Assembly (NCBI GenBank): GCA_963675135.1
Contig: OY776130.1
Coordinates: forward strand, 23,180,001 to 23,244,000
Direction: 5' to 3'
DNA length: 64,000 nt
Source of the DNA: Galeopsis tetrahit
Taxonomy: Eukaryota > Streptophyta > Magnoliopsida > Lamiales > Lamiaceae
In this document: positions 10,986 through 22,200 of the stretch, in pieces
How the letters are laid out: each line of letters begins with the position of its first letter
Position numbering within the stretch: position 1 is the first letter of the stretch
Position numbers and translations under genes: made by a program
The notes under the pieces: model-generated
Told to the model about the DNA's origin: nothing
Database searches by the model: none
What the model saw: only the letters and a program-made list of their open reading frames with translations

Positions 10986-12600
10986 GTTATCTCATTTGTA
11001 TGCATCGCCCTCGCCGGGGGGAGCATATTCTTCCCCCTTATCGCATTGAAGATGGATCTGGGGTCGATGGTGAGAGTCTCTCTCAATTGCGTGATCTCCG
11101 GCGCCTCCTCAAATGGCTTGAAATTTGCAGGACGGGCATTGTTCCCTTGGTTCATTGCCTTTTTTGGCTGGGACAGCTCCCCAGTTGTAAAATTCTTCTT
11201 AGGTGGCCACACCTTCTTGACCGCCTCAGGCTGCTCGTTAGCCTTTGCGGCATCCATGATCTTCTCTCTCTGGATGATGTTCCTGGCCCGATTGCGAAAA
11301 TTGGCATAAGATTCTGGGAAAAGAGTATGCATTGCTTCCCATATGCGAGAGCCTATTCTCAGACCGGAAATTGCAGAGATTAGTTTGGTCTCATCGTTCA
11401 CCGCCTCTCTATCGATGACCAATCTGTCAAAGCGTTCGATGAAATCTTTCCCTAATTCGGTCAGGGTCTGGCGGACGTTTGCCAAACGTTGCTTGGAGGC
11501 TGGGCGAGCAGCTATTGAACCATAATAGGTTAGAAAATGTTGCCCCAGGTCGATGAACAAATTGACGGATCCTACTCCCAAAGTTGTGAACCAACGATGA
11601 GCACGATCCCCCAAGGTCAAGGGAAAGTTTTGGCACTGTATTGCATCCGTTGCCCCTACTGAGGCCATGTAGTTCGAATATTTTGACAAGTGTACAGGGG
11701 AATCAGACGCGCTGTCGTACACTGCCATGACGGGCATTTGAATCTTTTTCTGGATGGGAGCAGTGAGGATCATGATACTGAGTGGTGAGACGGGAAGAGT
11801 GACTGGTGGGTTATTTCCTTTCTTGGATGCGGCCACTTCCGCTCGGAGATTCTCCATCTCGAGCTTCATCTGCTTTTGGGTCTCCACAAACTGTGCGATT
11901 TGACCCTCCTCGACCGTTTGAGGTCTAGGAACAACGTGCTCGCCATGCTGGCTTCTATTGGATGCAAACGGTCGATCATACCGGTCGCGATGTGATCGTT
12001 CGGGCGAGTGGTGGAGGGCTCTCTCTGGCTGATAGCTATGAAAACTCCTTGCCGGTTTGCGTGATCGATCCCCCACACGGTTGAGGGCGGAGACTCTTTC
12101 TCCGTGATCTCTCTTGCCGCCACAGTCTTTGTGGTCGGCGTTCGCCGGTCGATCACCAAATTTAAATTTTATGGGACGAGAAGCTGCCCGCTCATTTTCT
12201 CTTTCTCCTCTGCGGTTAAACACGGAGTCCTGAGTATCTCTCGAATCGCCGGTATGACTGTGGTGGGGGCGATCATAAACTTTGGCTTTACCCTTATCGC
12301 GGGGTGTTTATTTATACCAGTGACCGAGTACGACCTCTGCTCGTCCTCGTCATCGTGGTGGGCATGGGCTTTCGCCTTGAGAGCCCTCTCTAGGGCCTGT
12401 TCTTTGGCTTTCTCCAGTTCCATTGCCTCATTTTTCCTCCTCTTTTCGTTGAGGAATTCGGTGAAGTCTCTCAAATATTGGGGATCGTTCAAGATGGTCC
12501 CCAAGTTGATATTTGCTGCCGGGTTAGGCGGAGCTACCGGCGGTGGTGGATCATTCCCTCCGGGAGGTGGGATTCCGTCATGGTTGGAATGTTGAGACAT
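10982..12600 (-). pseudogene. gag: Gypsy gag, frameshifted
   Basis: A Pro/Gly/Asn-rich N-terminus (from MSQHSNHDGIPPPGGNDPP at 12600) leads to a coil-forming Glu/Lys stretch; this frame closes at 12169. A second frame, from about 12223 to 10982, carries the Arg/Asp/His-rich linker and the retrotransposon gag core (motifs LTLGDRAHRWFTTL, LGQHFLTYYGS and AISGLRIGS). It forms the capsid-like shell in related elements. The two parts were one frame originally; a shift lies in their 55-bp overlap near 12169-12223. Confidence 0.85.
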
Positions 12601-12996
12601 ATTTGAGAGTGATTTTCTGGGAACCGGTTACAAAGTATGAACGGTACTAAACTTTGGTGCTAAAAAACACAAGATTCGAGTTCTTTCGTAGAAGAACATG
12701 CTATTACAACTACGAATTTGAAAAATAACAAAAAAGAGTGTGCTTAAACAGATTTACTAGGAGATCAAACTCCAAAATATGCCTAGAATATCGTAAATAT
12801 TCAAGAACACAACGATGATCGGGAAAGAAATTCCTAGCCGTACAAAGTACGTAAAAACACAAATATATGTACAAAGTTACGTAGATGATGCTTTAAAAGG
12901 TATTTCCACCGATTAAAACCTGATATAAACGAGTTTGCAAGTCGTTCGTTCGATGATCGGTTGAAACTTGGATGAAGAACACGTAAAAGGACCCCT
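12601..12996 (-). other. Leader between primer binding site and gag of the gypsy element
   Basis: About 400 bp of AT-rich sequence without a supported ORF, in the place of the untranslated leader that carries packaging signals in LTR retroelements. No specific signal could be recognised. Confidence 0.6.
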
Positions 12997-13011
12997 CCTT
13001 CTAGCGCCAAA
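12997..13011 (-). other. Primer binding site of the gypsy element
   Basis: On the minus strand TTTGGCGCTAGAAGG follows the LTR end ACAACA directly. Such TGGCGC-starting sites are usual in plant gypsy elements. The exact tRNA was not identified. Confidence 0.75.
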
Positions 13012-13659
13012 TGTTGTACGTGCTTTTGCATGGATGATCTGGTTGTGGACTTCGAAAGCAACTAAACAATCATGTATTATTATCGGAGTTATTACGTGTA
13101 TTAAAGGATTAAACGGATGATTTAGTGATGAACAAATGAAGAACAAGATGAAGATATAGTATGGCTTCTTGGAGAAGCTTGGAAGCTTTTGAGAGCTCTT
13201 TATATTGTATTGCCTCGGTCTTTGTGCAATAATATTAACTTGTGTTTACATTGTGCCTCTTGGGGCTTATATACTAGGTTTTTGGCTGCCAAGCCTTTAC
13301 ACGTGGCAGACTCTAAATGGCTATAAGATCCCATCAGATAAAGGTGATGGGAGTTCGCATTAAATGCGTCTTGGAGGTTGTTCTGGTGTTAAACCGCCTC
13401 TTTGGTGGTCGTCCGCCTTCTACGAGGAGCTGGGCCATGGTGGTCGTCTGGACTTCACCACGAAAGGTGGTCGTGCTCGCCTAATCTCGAACAGGTTTGA
13501 GACTTGTCTTTTCTAGATAACTCATCATGTGCTCGTCGATAACCCTAGAGCGAGCACACATTTACATTTTCTTATAACAATGTTGACTATTCGTCGCCAC
13601 GCAAGCTGATGACTAGGATTGACTTTGTCAAAGATTGACTTCTTTGACCTGGTGTAACA
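13012..13659 (-). repeat. 5' LTR of the Tat-type gypsy element (copy G1, 648 bp)
   Basis: On the plus strand it reads TGTTGTACGTGC to CTGGTGTAACA, with TGTT/AACA ends. The inner border is set by the primer binding site. The outer border is set by comparison with copy G6 (54262-54926), where the same end is followed by a target duplication. Five more copies of this LTR, about 665 bp each, lie at 15775, 29177, 48132, 51197 and 54262. Confidence 0.85.
13583..13649. promoter_or_regulatory. Cluster of four W-box motifs in the gypsy LTR
   Basis: TTGACT at 13583, 13619 and 13635 and TTGACC at 13644 lie within 67 bp at the outer (U3) end of the LTR; a further TTGAC core is read on the other strand at 13627-13631. 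TTGAC(C/T) is the known core bound by plant WRKY factors. The cluster recurs in the other copies of this LTR. Function is inference. Confidence 0.5.
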
Positions 13660-13832
13660 TTTGTCACCTGGTCGCCTTTCTTCGTGTTCATATTAGGAAG
13701 GTGGGCAGTGTGATTGTCTTCTTGGAAGACGGACTTGACTTCGAAATTTAAATCATTTGGGAATCTTGATAATGAGATTTATCGGCGGTCGCCTCGTTTC
13801 CCATAATGAGCACGCTTTCCCAAGCATTTTGA

Positions 13833-14029
13833 TGACGTCGGATGTGACCGGTATCACGCGCGTGGACGGTGCCTAAAATTTGAATTTGGCGCGTGCGAGG
13901 ACTCAAAGGTTGCGCGTGCCAACCAATCGACGCCTCGATTTCGGGGACGACCCCCAAATTTTGGGGAAATTGCAAAAATGACCCCATTTTCTTGCGTTTT
14001 GGCCCTTGGGTATTTTGCCTATAAATAGA
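13833..14029 (+). promoter_or_regulatory. Promoter-like region of the spacer ORF (TGACGTC and TATA box)
   Basis: TGACGTC (13833-13839), a bZIP-type core, lies about 180 bp upstream of ctataaatag (14020-14029). Copies of the TATA box are at 16800-16809, 27138-27146, 33061-33070, 49156-49165 and 52221-52230. All point to the plus strand. Activity is inferred. Confidence 0.55.
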
Positions 14030-14107
14030 ACCTCTCTTCTTCATAAATCAGTTTCGAAACTTCTTATTTCAGAATTTCTTCCCGAGCAAATCTTCGAGTA
14101 TTCCGGC

Positions 14108-14190
14108 GACTTTGTGCGTTTTCGATCGGTGTGAAAAGTAAATAAACTTTATTTTCTTCTTAAAACTCTTGTTTTCCCCAATTTCTATAG
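14108..14190 (+). other. Leader intron candidate before the spacer ORF
   Basis: A GTAAAT donor-like site just after the gatcggtgtgaaa block is followed by T-rich DNA and by tttctatag at 14182-14190, a good acceptor, six bases before the ATG. In the other units the donor reads AG|GTAAAT. Splicing is inferred only. Confidence 0.4.
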
Positions 14191-14195
14191 AAAAA

Positions 14196-14570
14196 ATGGA
14201 GGTTGGTGGTTCCTCCGGCGGTGGCTCGCCACCGTTTGGGGAAGAGGTTGGACATTCCGGCGATGGTCCTCGCCGGGATCTAGGAAAAAGGGTGGTAACG
14301 TCTGACTCCGAAACCATTTCGACCAACCCTATTAGAGTAGGGATCCGAAATCTTCCGGGCGATAGTTTGGAGGAAGCCTTGAACGTGGCGGGAGTCGTGG
14401 TCAACAATGAGACCGACGAATCTGAACGAGATGATGCGGGCAACGATGCCGAAGATGATGTAGAGGGAACAGATTCAGATGTGGGCGACCAGGATTTGGA
14501 TGTGGAGATGGGCGAACAAATAGACCCGGCAAGAGTGGAGACTGTTCCATTATTTACAAAAATATTGTAG
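14196..14570 (+). CDS. Spacer ORF, copy 1: acidic protein of 124 residues (MEVGGSSGGGSPP...)
   Basis: The ATG at 14196 lies downstream of a TATA box and an intron-like leader. The product has a Gly/Ser-rich start and an acidic C-terminal half (DDAGNDAEDDVEG, DLDVEMGEQ). The last codons and the TAG stop come from the first bases of the inserted solo LTR (14566), so the natural 3' end is altered. I do not recognise the family. It may be the first exon of a host gene, a captured fragment, or part of an unrecognised non-autonomous element. Copy 5 (49333) is equally open; copies 2, 3, 4 and 6 are broken or shortened. Confidence 0.5.
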   Translation: MEVGGSSGGGSPPFGEEVGHSGDGPRRDLGKRVVTSDSETISTNPIRVGIRNLPGDSLEEALNVAGVVVNNETDESERDDAGNDAEDDVEGTDSDVGDQDLDVEMGEQIDPARVETVPLFTKIL

Positions 14571-15565
14571 ATCCCTAGTTGAGTTAGATAATATTGAGTA
14601 AGCTAGGAAAACGTCTAGAGGGGGTGAATAGACTTCTCAAAATCTTTCAATATATCAGAATACACTATGCGGAATTATCAGATTAACAATGAGCCCAACT
14701 AAGTTTATACTCAACTAATATTCGCGAACTTCTGTATGAACACTCTAGTAGTCTTGTTCTTATATGCAATTCAATGAATTAAGCAGTTAATCAATCAAAC
14801 ACAAATAAAACAGTAAAGTAAATCAAACAAGAGATTTATAGTGGTTCGACAACTTGTCTACATCCACTCTCACAAACCTAGTTGTGAAATTCTTATTACT
14901 CTCTTCCAATCGAGTAGTGTGTTCTTGTGATTTTAAGTCCCAAGAAATAAGACTTAGATCTTCTCGAAAACACTACCAAGTGCCTCTTCAATCTAACTAG
15001 CTATTTTACAAGGAACTAGCAACTTGAAACAAAACAATAAAACTTCTCTATATTCAGTAGTAGCCTTCTTGAATTCGTCACTTGTCTTCTGGCTTCACTT
15101 TCTGAATTCGCGCACCTGTCTTGTCTCTATAGTTAGACAAAATTCAGACTTCTTCCTTACTCGTCTTGTCTTGCATAGGTTTCAATAGTAAACTTCAATA
15201 TAGAACTAATCTAGTCCTATCATCTAATCCTAACAAGACTATTACATTACATTAAGCTTTATAAAACAACTTAATCACCTTAAGATCTATACAATGAATA
15301 CATACACGAAAATATGAGCTTCTATACAACTTCAATATAGCTCAGTATAAATCCTAACATACAAAGCACTTATAAATCGTACTTGTCTTTCAAACACTTA
15401 TCTTTTGAACTTTACTTGTGAACTCTACTGATCTGCTCAAGATGACTTCATAACTAGACTAGACCAGTCAACTCTTGGAAAATATTCAAGTCTTCTTTTT
15501 GGCTTATCAAAACTCATCTTATCTTTTCATCATTTAGGACTTGCCTCAGGATTCATATCCCAACA
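14566..15565 (-). repeat. Solo copia LTR in S1 (1,000 bp, internally deleted)
   Basis: On the plus strand it reads TGTAGATCCC to CATATCCCAACA, flanked by AATAT at 14561-14565 and 15566-15570. It resembles the LTR of copia C. Compared with the 1,285-bp copies in S3-S6 it lacks about 285 bp, including the TATA box. With no internal region between the two duplications it is a solo LTR. Confidence 0.88.
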
Positions 15566-15774
15566 AATATTATTGTTAAAAATGGGTCACAAGTCCTGGT
15601 CATGAAGCTAGAGTGATACGCATGCCCTTCCGTTCCATTACGGGGCACATGGTACGTGGGGTAACCCAAACTACATGAATAATAGAGGTGCGGGGTAGGT
15701 TGAGAACATGTCGTCTTATAAAAATTAATGAATGGAGTATTATATAGTAAAACCTTCTTCTATGCCTTTCTCTC

Positions 15775-16439
15775 TATTCTACGTGCTTTTGAATGGATGA
15801 TCTGGATGTGGACTTCGTAAGCAACTAAAAAATCATGTATTATTATTGGGGTTATTACGTGTATTAAAAGATTAAACGGATGATTTAGTGATGAACAAAT
15901 GAAGAACAAGATGAAGATGTAGTATGGCTTCTTGGAGAAGCTTGGGAGCTTTTGAGAGCTCTTTGTATTGTATTGCCTCGGTCTTTGTGCAATAATATTA
16001 ACTTGTGTTTACATTGTGCCTCTTGGGGCTTATATACTAGGTTTTTTGCAGCCAAGCCTTTACACGTGGCAGGCTCTAAATGGCTATAAGATCCCATCAG
16101 ATAAAGGTGATGGGAGTTCGCATTAAATGCATCTTGGAGGCTGTTCCGGTGTTAAACCGCCTCTTTGGTGGTCGTCCTCGCCTTCTACGAGGAGCTGGGC
16201 CATGGTGGTCATCGGAGACCTGGTCGTCTGGGTTTCACCACGAAAGTTGGTCGTGCTCACCCAATCTCGAACAGGTTTGAGACTTGTCTTTTCTAGATAA
16301 CTCATCATGTGCTCGTCAATAACCCTAGAGCGAGCACACATTTACATTTTCTTATAACAATGTTGACTATTCGTCGCCACGCAAGTTGATGACTAGGATT
16401 GACTTTGTCAAAGATTGACTTCTTTGACCTGGTGTAACA
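15775..16439 (-). repeat. Gypsy-family LTR G2 in the array (665 bp)
   Basis: Same LTR as G1, preceded by CTCTC (15770-15774) and followed by the S2 spacer start. Its first bases are TATTCTACG instead of TGTTCTACG, so the terminal TG is mutated. No primer binding site or purine tract adjoins it. Confidence 0.85.
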
Positions 16440-17278
16440 TTTGCCACCTGGTCGCCTTTCTTCGTGTTCGTGTTAGGAAGGCGGGCAGTGTTATTGTCTT
16501 CTTGGAAGACGGACTTGACTTCGAAATTTAAATCATTTGGGAATCTTGATAATGAGATTTGTCGGCGGTCGCCTCGTTTCCCACAATGAGCACGCTTTCC
16601 CAAGCATTTTGATGACGTCGGATGTGACCGGTGTCAGGCGCGTGGACGGCGCCTAAAATTTGAATTTGGCGCGTGCGAGGACTCAAAGGTTGCGCGTGGC
16701 AACCAATCGACGCCTCGATTTTGGGGACGACCCCCAAATTTTGGGGAAATTGCAAAAATGACCCCATTTTCTTGCGTTTTGGCCCTTGGGTATTTTGCCT
16801 ATAAATAGAACCTCTCTTCTTCATAAATCAGTTTCGAAACTTCATATTTCAGAATTTCTTCCCGAGCAAATCTTCGAGTATTTCGGCGACTTTGTGCGTT
16901 TTCGATCGGTGTGAAAGGTAAATAAACTTTATTTTCTTCTTAAAACTCTTGTTTTCCCCAATTTCTATAGAAAAAATGGAGGTTGGTGGTTCCTCCGGCG
17001 GTGGCTCGCCACCGTTTGGGGAAGAGGTTGGGCATTCCGGCGATGGTCCTCGCCGGGATCTAGGAAAAAGGGTGGTGACGTCTGACCCCGAAACCATTTC
17101 GACCAACCCTATTAGAGTAGGGATCCGAAATCTTCCGGGCGATAGTTTGGAGGAAGCCTTGAACGTGGCGGGAGTCGTGGTCAACAATGAGACCGAAGAA
17201 TCTGAACGAGATGATGCGGGCAACGATGCCGAAGATGATGTAGAGGGAACAGATTCGGATCTGGGCGACCAGGATTTG
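16440..17278 (+). repeat. Array spacer S2 (cut by copia B)
   Basis: The first 839 bp of the spacer are present: upstream region, TATA box (16800-16809), leader and most of the acidic ORF. Copia B begins at 17279 after the bases ATTTG; the rest of this unit is missing. Confidence 0.85.
16976..17278 (+). pseudogene. Spacer ORF, copy 2, interrupted by copia B
   Basis: Starts with the same MEVGGSSGGG segment. Codons run to DLGDQDL, where the copia B LTR follows. The frame continues into LTR sequence and stops at about 17419, which is not native sequence. Confidence 0.75.
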
Positions 17279-18894
17279 TGTTGGTCCTTGGTGGAGTATG
17301 ACACAAGTGTATGGGGGGGGGGGGGGGGAATGCACTTGTGTATGCAAATTCTTTTCTTTTTAAACAATTTGGTCTTATCAGGCAGGTTGTCTCACAACAA
17401 GCCTGAGTGTGAACTTTGATAGATACTTGTCCTACTGATTACTATTAAGTGATCAGTTGGCTAAATATCTAAAAGAGTTGCTAAGTGCGGAATGTGGTTG
17501 GCCTTTGACTCAAATAAATACTCCAAGTTGATTTCTGAAAAAAACACTGTTATCAGGGACTTTGTCCAAAACAGTTTTTCTGAACTTACTGAGTTTTGCT
17601 CTTTGAAATATGATTGAATATAAGCACAATAATAAATGCAGTAAGTGAATGGCACACAATTTATAGTGGTTCAGGGACTCAAGCTCCTACATCCACTTTC
17701 CCTGATTGAATAGGATAATTCCTTCACAATGGAATTAACTTGTTTTATAGTGCCAAGGTGCACTGATCAACAACACTCTCTTAGTGCTTTGATCCCTAGG
17801 ATAATCTGAGTCCTAGTGCTCAATGTCTCTGAGTTAAGACTGTGTTTCACAATAACAGTCCTTAACTCCTCACTTCTACAACAAACACTCTCTTCACTAA
17901 ATGAGATAAAAGTTTGAGGTTTGGTTCCAACTAGTAGAGATATCCTTTACAATAAGAACAGTTGTAAAGGCTTAGGATATCTCAATGCTAAGCTTTGGAT
18001 GTTTACAAAGATTGGCTTAGCTAAATGAAGTGATTAGGAAACTTGGGATTCTAAAGAACATCTTGGTTTCCTTTGTTTTGCTTGATGATAGTTTGATAGC
18101 AAGTAGTTGGATACTTGAATCCTTTGATCACTTCTGTATTTATAGGCAAATTTGAACAACTAACCGTTGGAGGGATAGCATTTCAAATTTGTCTATTTGC
18201 AGCACCATTGAAACGGCTATGAAGCTTGGCATCCTTTTATCCACTGTGTAAAAGCTTCTTCAATGGTTGCTAGAATGAATGTGTTGACCTCTGAAAAATG
18301 CGGCTGAGATGACTTGTGTCAGTTTCCAAATATGCACATTTCCCAAGGTTGATTTGTGGCAAACTCTACACTCAACCAATGGTCAGATGGGACAACTCCC
18401 CTGAACATTCCTGCTGCAATTTAGAATGTTCCAACACTCATTCAATGCTTCACCTTTAATGCTTCAAGTCTTCAATGCTTGGTTCAGGCATGATTGGGAA
18501 TAAATGCTTCATTGAATGTGTCTTCTGTGAGCTTGGCATTCAATGCTCTTGATCATTTGCACTTCAATTGTTCTGATCATTTTCATTTAAGAGCATTGTC
18601 TTAACACTCTTGATCTTTTCTGCTCAGTTGTCCATTTGGTCAGCTTGTCATGAAAGTTCAGCAACTTTGGCCTAGAGACTTAACATTTATCAAGCTGCCT
18701 AACATTCCAGCTTTGGACAACTATCCTGAACTCTAAAATCTCACAACATTTCTGAGATTTTTAACTTAAGCATTCTACTTACTCAAGTGTTCTGGGACAA
18801 CTTGTCTGAACTAGACTTGAGCATATCTCAACTAATCTGAACATCATCAATCAGGGGTTTTGGTATCTAAATCAAAATCATTTTATTCCCAACA
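17279..18894 (-). repeat. 3' LTR of copia B (1,616 bp)
   Basis: On the plus strand it reads TGTTGGTCC to TTATTCCCAACA. A TATA box on the minus strand is at 18137-18144. A hairpin with arms 17301-17312 and 17330-17341 encloses a run of 16 G (17313-17328). The bases before the LTR, ATTTG, should be one side of the target duplication; the other side is lost. Confidence 0.92.
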
Positions 18895-18908
18895 ATTTCC
18901 CCCTTTTT
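18895..18908 (-). other. 3' polypurine tract of copia B
   Basis: On the minus strand AAAAAGGGGGAAAT directly precedes the LTR start. It is identical to the tract of copia A. The next 305 bp (18909-19213) up to the ORF3 stop are AT-rich and non-coding. Confidence 0.9.
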
Positions 18909-19213
18909 GATGATGCCAAAACCTATTACAAAGGAAACTTGACTTATACTATACTTTACCTTCAGGATGTGTGAACTGGTCAACTTTCCTGAAAGAAACT
19001 GTTAGCACAATAAATCAAGTAATTATGTCATGATAGGTTAGTTGAGATAATGAGTTGTTATCTCTTGATAGAAAATCAGTGGTCCTTTCATATATCATAG
19101 AGCATTATAGATCAGAAAATCAAAAAAAAGGACAACTAAGCTGATACACATCAAAAACAAGATAACAACAAACAATTGAAATCAGAAAGATGGGGAAGGA
19201 ATGAACTTATCCA

Positions 19214-22200
19214 TCAGAGAGTTCCATCATCTTGAGGAGCAATGCCATATTGAGCCCAGACCCTCTTCTTCAACTCCCAGACATCCTTGTTGGATCCTCT
19301 AGGGCCAATCTTCATCTTTTCCATCCTCATGATAGTGATGAACTCTTCTAGAATCTTCCCTTCATCAATTAAGTTCCCATTGAACTTAGGAGGCATGTAC
19401 AGAATAGGACCAGGGGCCTTGAACTCAACTCTTGCCATCTCAGCTACTGCAAACAGCTTCTGGTAGAGGTCCCTATGGTTCTCAAACATAAACTGCACAA
19501 AGACTTCATCCACACTCTCTTCAAGCCATTTCCCAATGACATAAAAGTCATATACAAAGCTTCTCTTGGCCTCCTCCCATGCATCATTCAGTGAGATTGG
19601 AACCCACTTATCATGGTGAGGGTACTGAGTGTCCCATCTTTGCAGCATCTGTGGTTTGAGCCTTCTGTAAGAAGCCCTCCTTTTTGGAGCTTTGAAGTTT
19701 GCCCTCCTCTCATCTCTTGCCTTGTTGGCCTCAACCAACTGATCCATTCTTTCTTTAGCTCTCTGAACAGCTAGCTTCTCCTGAGTCTATGGATCCTTTC
19801 CAAATCCTTCTTCAAACAGCTTAGAAGGATCATCAGCAAGCTTGGGCACACTAACTTCAGGCTCTTTGTCCTGCTCTTCTTCTTCTTCATTTTCTTCTTG
19901 GATTTCAGGTAGTTTGGCTGTTTTCTTCAATCTCTTAGACTGCCTCAATGGAGTTGATTCTTCAGACTGGAATTCTGATGGCAGAGTCAGGCTGGTTGGG
20001 AATTCATTGAAGGCTTGCAATTCATTTCTTTTCCTTTCAGAGGCCCTAGTCACCTTCCCCCTTACTTCAACATCCTTCTCCTTGGGGTCAAGGCTTGCAG
20101 ACTCACCACCAGGTCTCTGAAGCCTTCTTGCCTGACTTTCCATTGCTGACATCATAGACTCCTTGACAGCAATCTGAATTTGCTCTTCCTCAGTCAAGTT
20201 TTCAATATTCATTGGGCCTTTGCCTTTCCCAATGTCTTCTTCTACCTCCTCCTCAATATCAAGGACCTTCTCTTTTACTTTGGATTCACCAATCACCAAG
20301 GTTCCCTTTGCTCTAGCTCTCTCTCTTTCCCCCTTTTTGGCATTATCAAAACATTGGGGCTTCAACTCACTCATAGAGACTGAGAGATGTGAGTGGGCTT
20401 GAGTGAGAGACTTCAACTCTTGCAGCAAATAGACATTCTCATCATGAATATTTTGCATCTTGTCATCTGCCATGCTTAAGAATGTGTGAACAGGTTTCAT
20501 CTTCTGAGCAACAATGGCATCCAAAGTGGCTTTCAGTGATTGATCAAGTTTGGCCTGAAGTTGATCAGTGAGGTTGGCCATAACTTGATCAGACACTTTG
20601 GCCATAAGTTCAACAGTGAACTTCTCTGCAGCTTCTTTTACCATAACAACTTTCAATTCTTCAGCCTTCTTTCTCTGAGAAGCTGTCCTTTGCCTCAATG
20701 CATCCTTGATTGTCCTTCTCAAGGCTCTCACATTATGCTTGTACAAATCTTTGAGACCCTGCTGCTCTCTCTTGACTGATCTTGTGAACTTTCCCATTGC
20801 ATCCTTTGCCTTGGTTACTTCTGTTGAAACTGTTTGCAGTCCAGTTTCAACACCACAAATCCTTGCATCCAATGTGGGCAAAATCACCTCTTCTGAGCCA
20901 GTGAGCCTCATCTCCACAGAGGCTAGAGTTTTGCCTTGGCCATCAAGGGTGTCCACTGTTTCAGCATGTGCCTTCCCAACTTCCCTGACTAAAGTATCCA
21001 ACTTCTCTAACTGTTGCTCAATGGATGTTGTAGTCTTTGATGCAATTTGCAAGCTAGCCTCAGTTGCATTAGCCTGCTCAAAATATATCTTGTTCAGGGT
21101 GGACACATTAGTTGAAATTGCTTCCAGATCAGTATCAGCATCAACTTGAATGTCAGTAAGGGAAGCATCTGCAAAAAATTGTTCAATAGTAACAGCAACA
21201 GAATCTGAGTAGAATTGAGGCCAGGAGGGTTGGGATTGGTGTTGTCATCATCATCATCATCAGATGTGCTATCAGGATGCTTGATTCCTTGTGCAATTCT
21301 TTCTCCCTCAGCAAGCACCTTCTCATGAACAATGGTGCAAAATAAGGCCTCAGTGGTCAACACACTGGTCTTCTTTACATTTGCAAAATGTAATAGCCTA
21401 TTTTCTTCAACCTGCCACCAGTTAGCACCCTTATCGTTAATAGCTTGAGCTATTTCCACAATTGTTCTATCCTTGATCTCAACAAGTGCTCTGAGATCAT
21501 AGAACTGTTGTTGCAGCCTAGGATAAGCCTTCAAACCTGGATACAACTCATCCACATTAGCCTTGGCAATCTGCCTCAGCATCCCCTCATAAGTGTACTC
21601 TTCTTCACTTCCATCTCCATCAGAAGAGTTGGCTTGGGATTCAGGGGGGTTGGATTGGGATTCAGGTAGGTTGGGCTGGTATTCAGGTAGGTTGGGTTCA
21701 GAAGGATTGGGTTCAGATGAGCTTAAGACAATTTGGGACCCAGGTGCTTTTGAGAGCAATGTTCCTGAGGAGGTTATTGGAATGGCTGGAATGGGTGGAT
21801 AAACAACTTGATCACCTTCTTGAAGAACAGTTTCAAGAAGTTTGGTATAGGAAAAAATTCTTGGATCAAGTGGGGAGAATGGCCTATCTTCAAGATTGAC
21901 TAAATCAGTCAGCACATCAATACCTGACCTGTCAGGGGCAACTTCAGGAGAGTAAACTTTCTTTGCAACAATTGGGGCATCTTCAGGAGTCTTGCACTCC
22001 TTTTCTTCATGCCTTGATGGAGATATTCTTTGAGATTGAATATCAGGAGAGTTGGCTTCAGGGCTGTTGGGCTTTGATTTGGATTTGGAGTTAAACCTAC
22101 TTGCTTGTCTAATCTCCTTGAAGAATTCCTTCTTCTTCTTCTTCTCCTCTTCCATCAACTTCTGCTTCTCAAAAGTTTTGATTATTCTTCTTCTTCTTTC

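Larger units (their letters stand above)
7131..13659 (-). mobile_element. Ty3/gypsy element of Tat type, minus strand, 3' end cut off by copia A
   Basis: On the minus strand the order is 5' LTR (13012-13659), primer binding site, leader, gag, protease, RT, RNase H, a second RNase H and integrase. A second RNase H between RT/RNase H and integrase is the known mark of the Tat/Ogre group. The coding region switches frame several times and has several stops, so it is not autonomous. Copia A sits in the integrase gene; the missing integrase end and 3' LTR should lie beyond the left edge of the window, on the other side of copia A. Confidence 0.9.
13660..15774 (+). repeat. Array spacer S1
   Basis: It starts tttgtcacctgg right after G1 and ends ttctctc before G2. 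In order it contains an upstream region with TGACGTC, a TATA box, an exon-intron-like leader, the acidic ORF, the solo copia LTR (with a 285-bp deletion in this unit) and a 209-bp tail (cacaagtcctgg to ttctctc). Outside these parts nothing else is recognised. Confidence 0.8.

Noticed and set aside
13748..14044. Minus-strand open frame (MKKRGSIYRQN...) repeated in most spacers
   Set aside because: It is antisense to the promoter region, contains the complement of the TATA box, and its conservation follows from the recent duplication of the units. Noted only because it is fused to pol at 27069.
15885..16341. Several 60-78-codon frames within the array LTRs (for example MGSYSHLEPATCKG, MAIRSHQIKVMG and MCARSRVIDEHM)
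   Set aside because: They overlap each other on both strands inside a non-coding LTR and recur only because the LTR is repeated.
17313..17328. Run of 16 G as a G-quadruplex or telomere-like element
   Set aside because: It is the loop of the LTR hairpin, and the length varies between copies by slippage; no repeated telomere motif is present.
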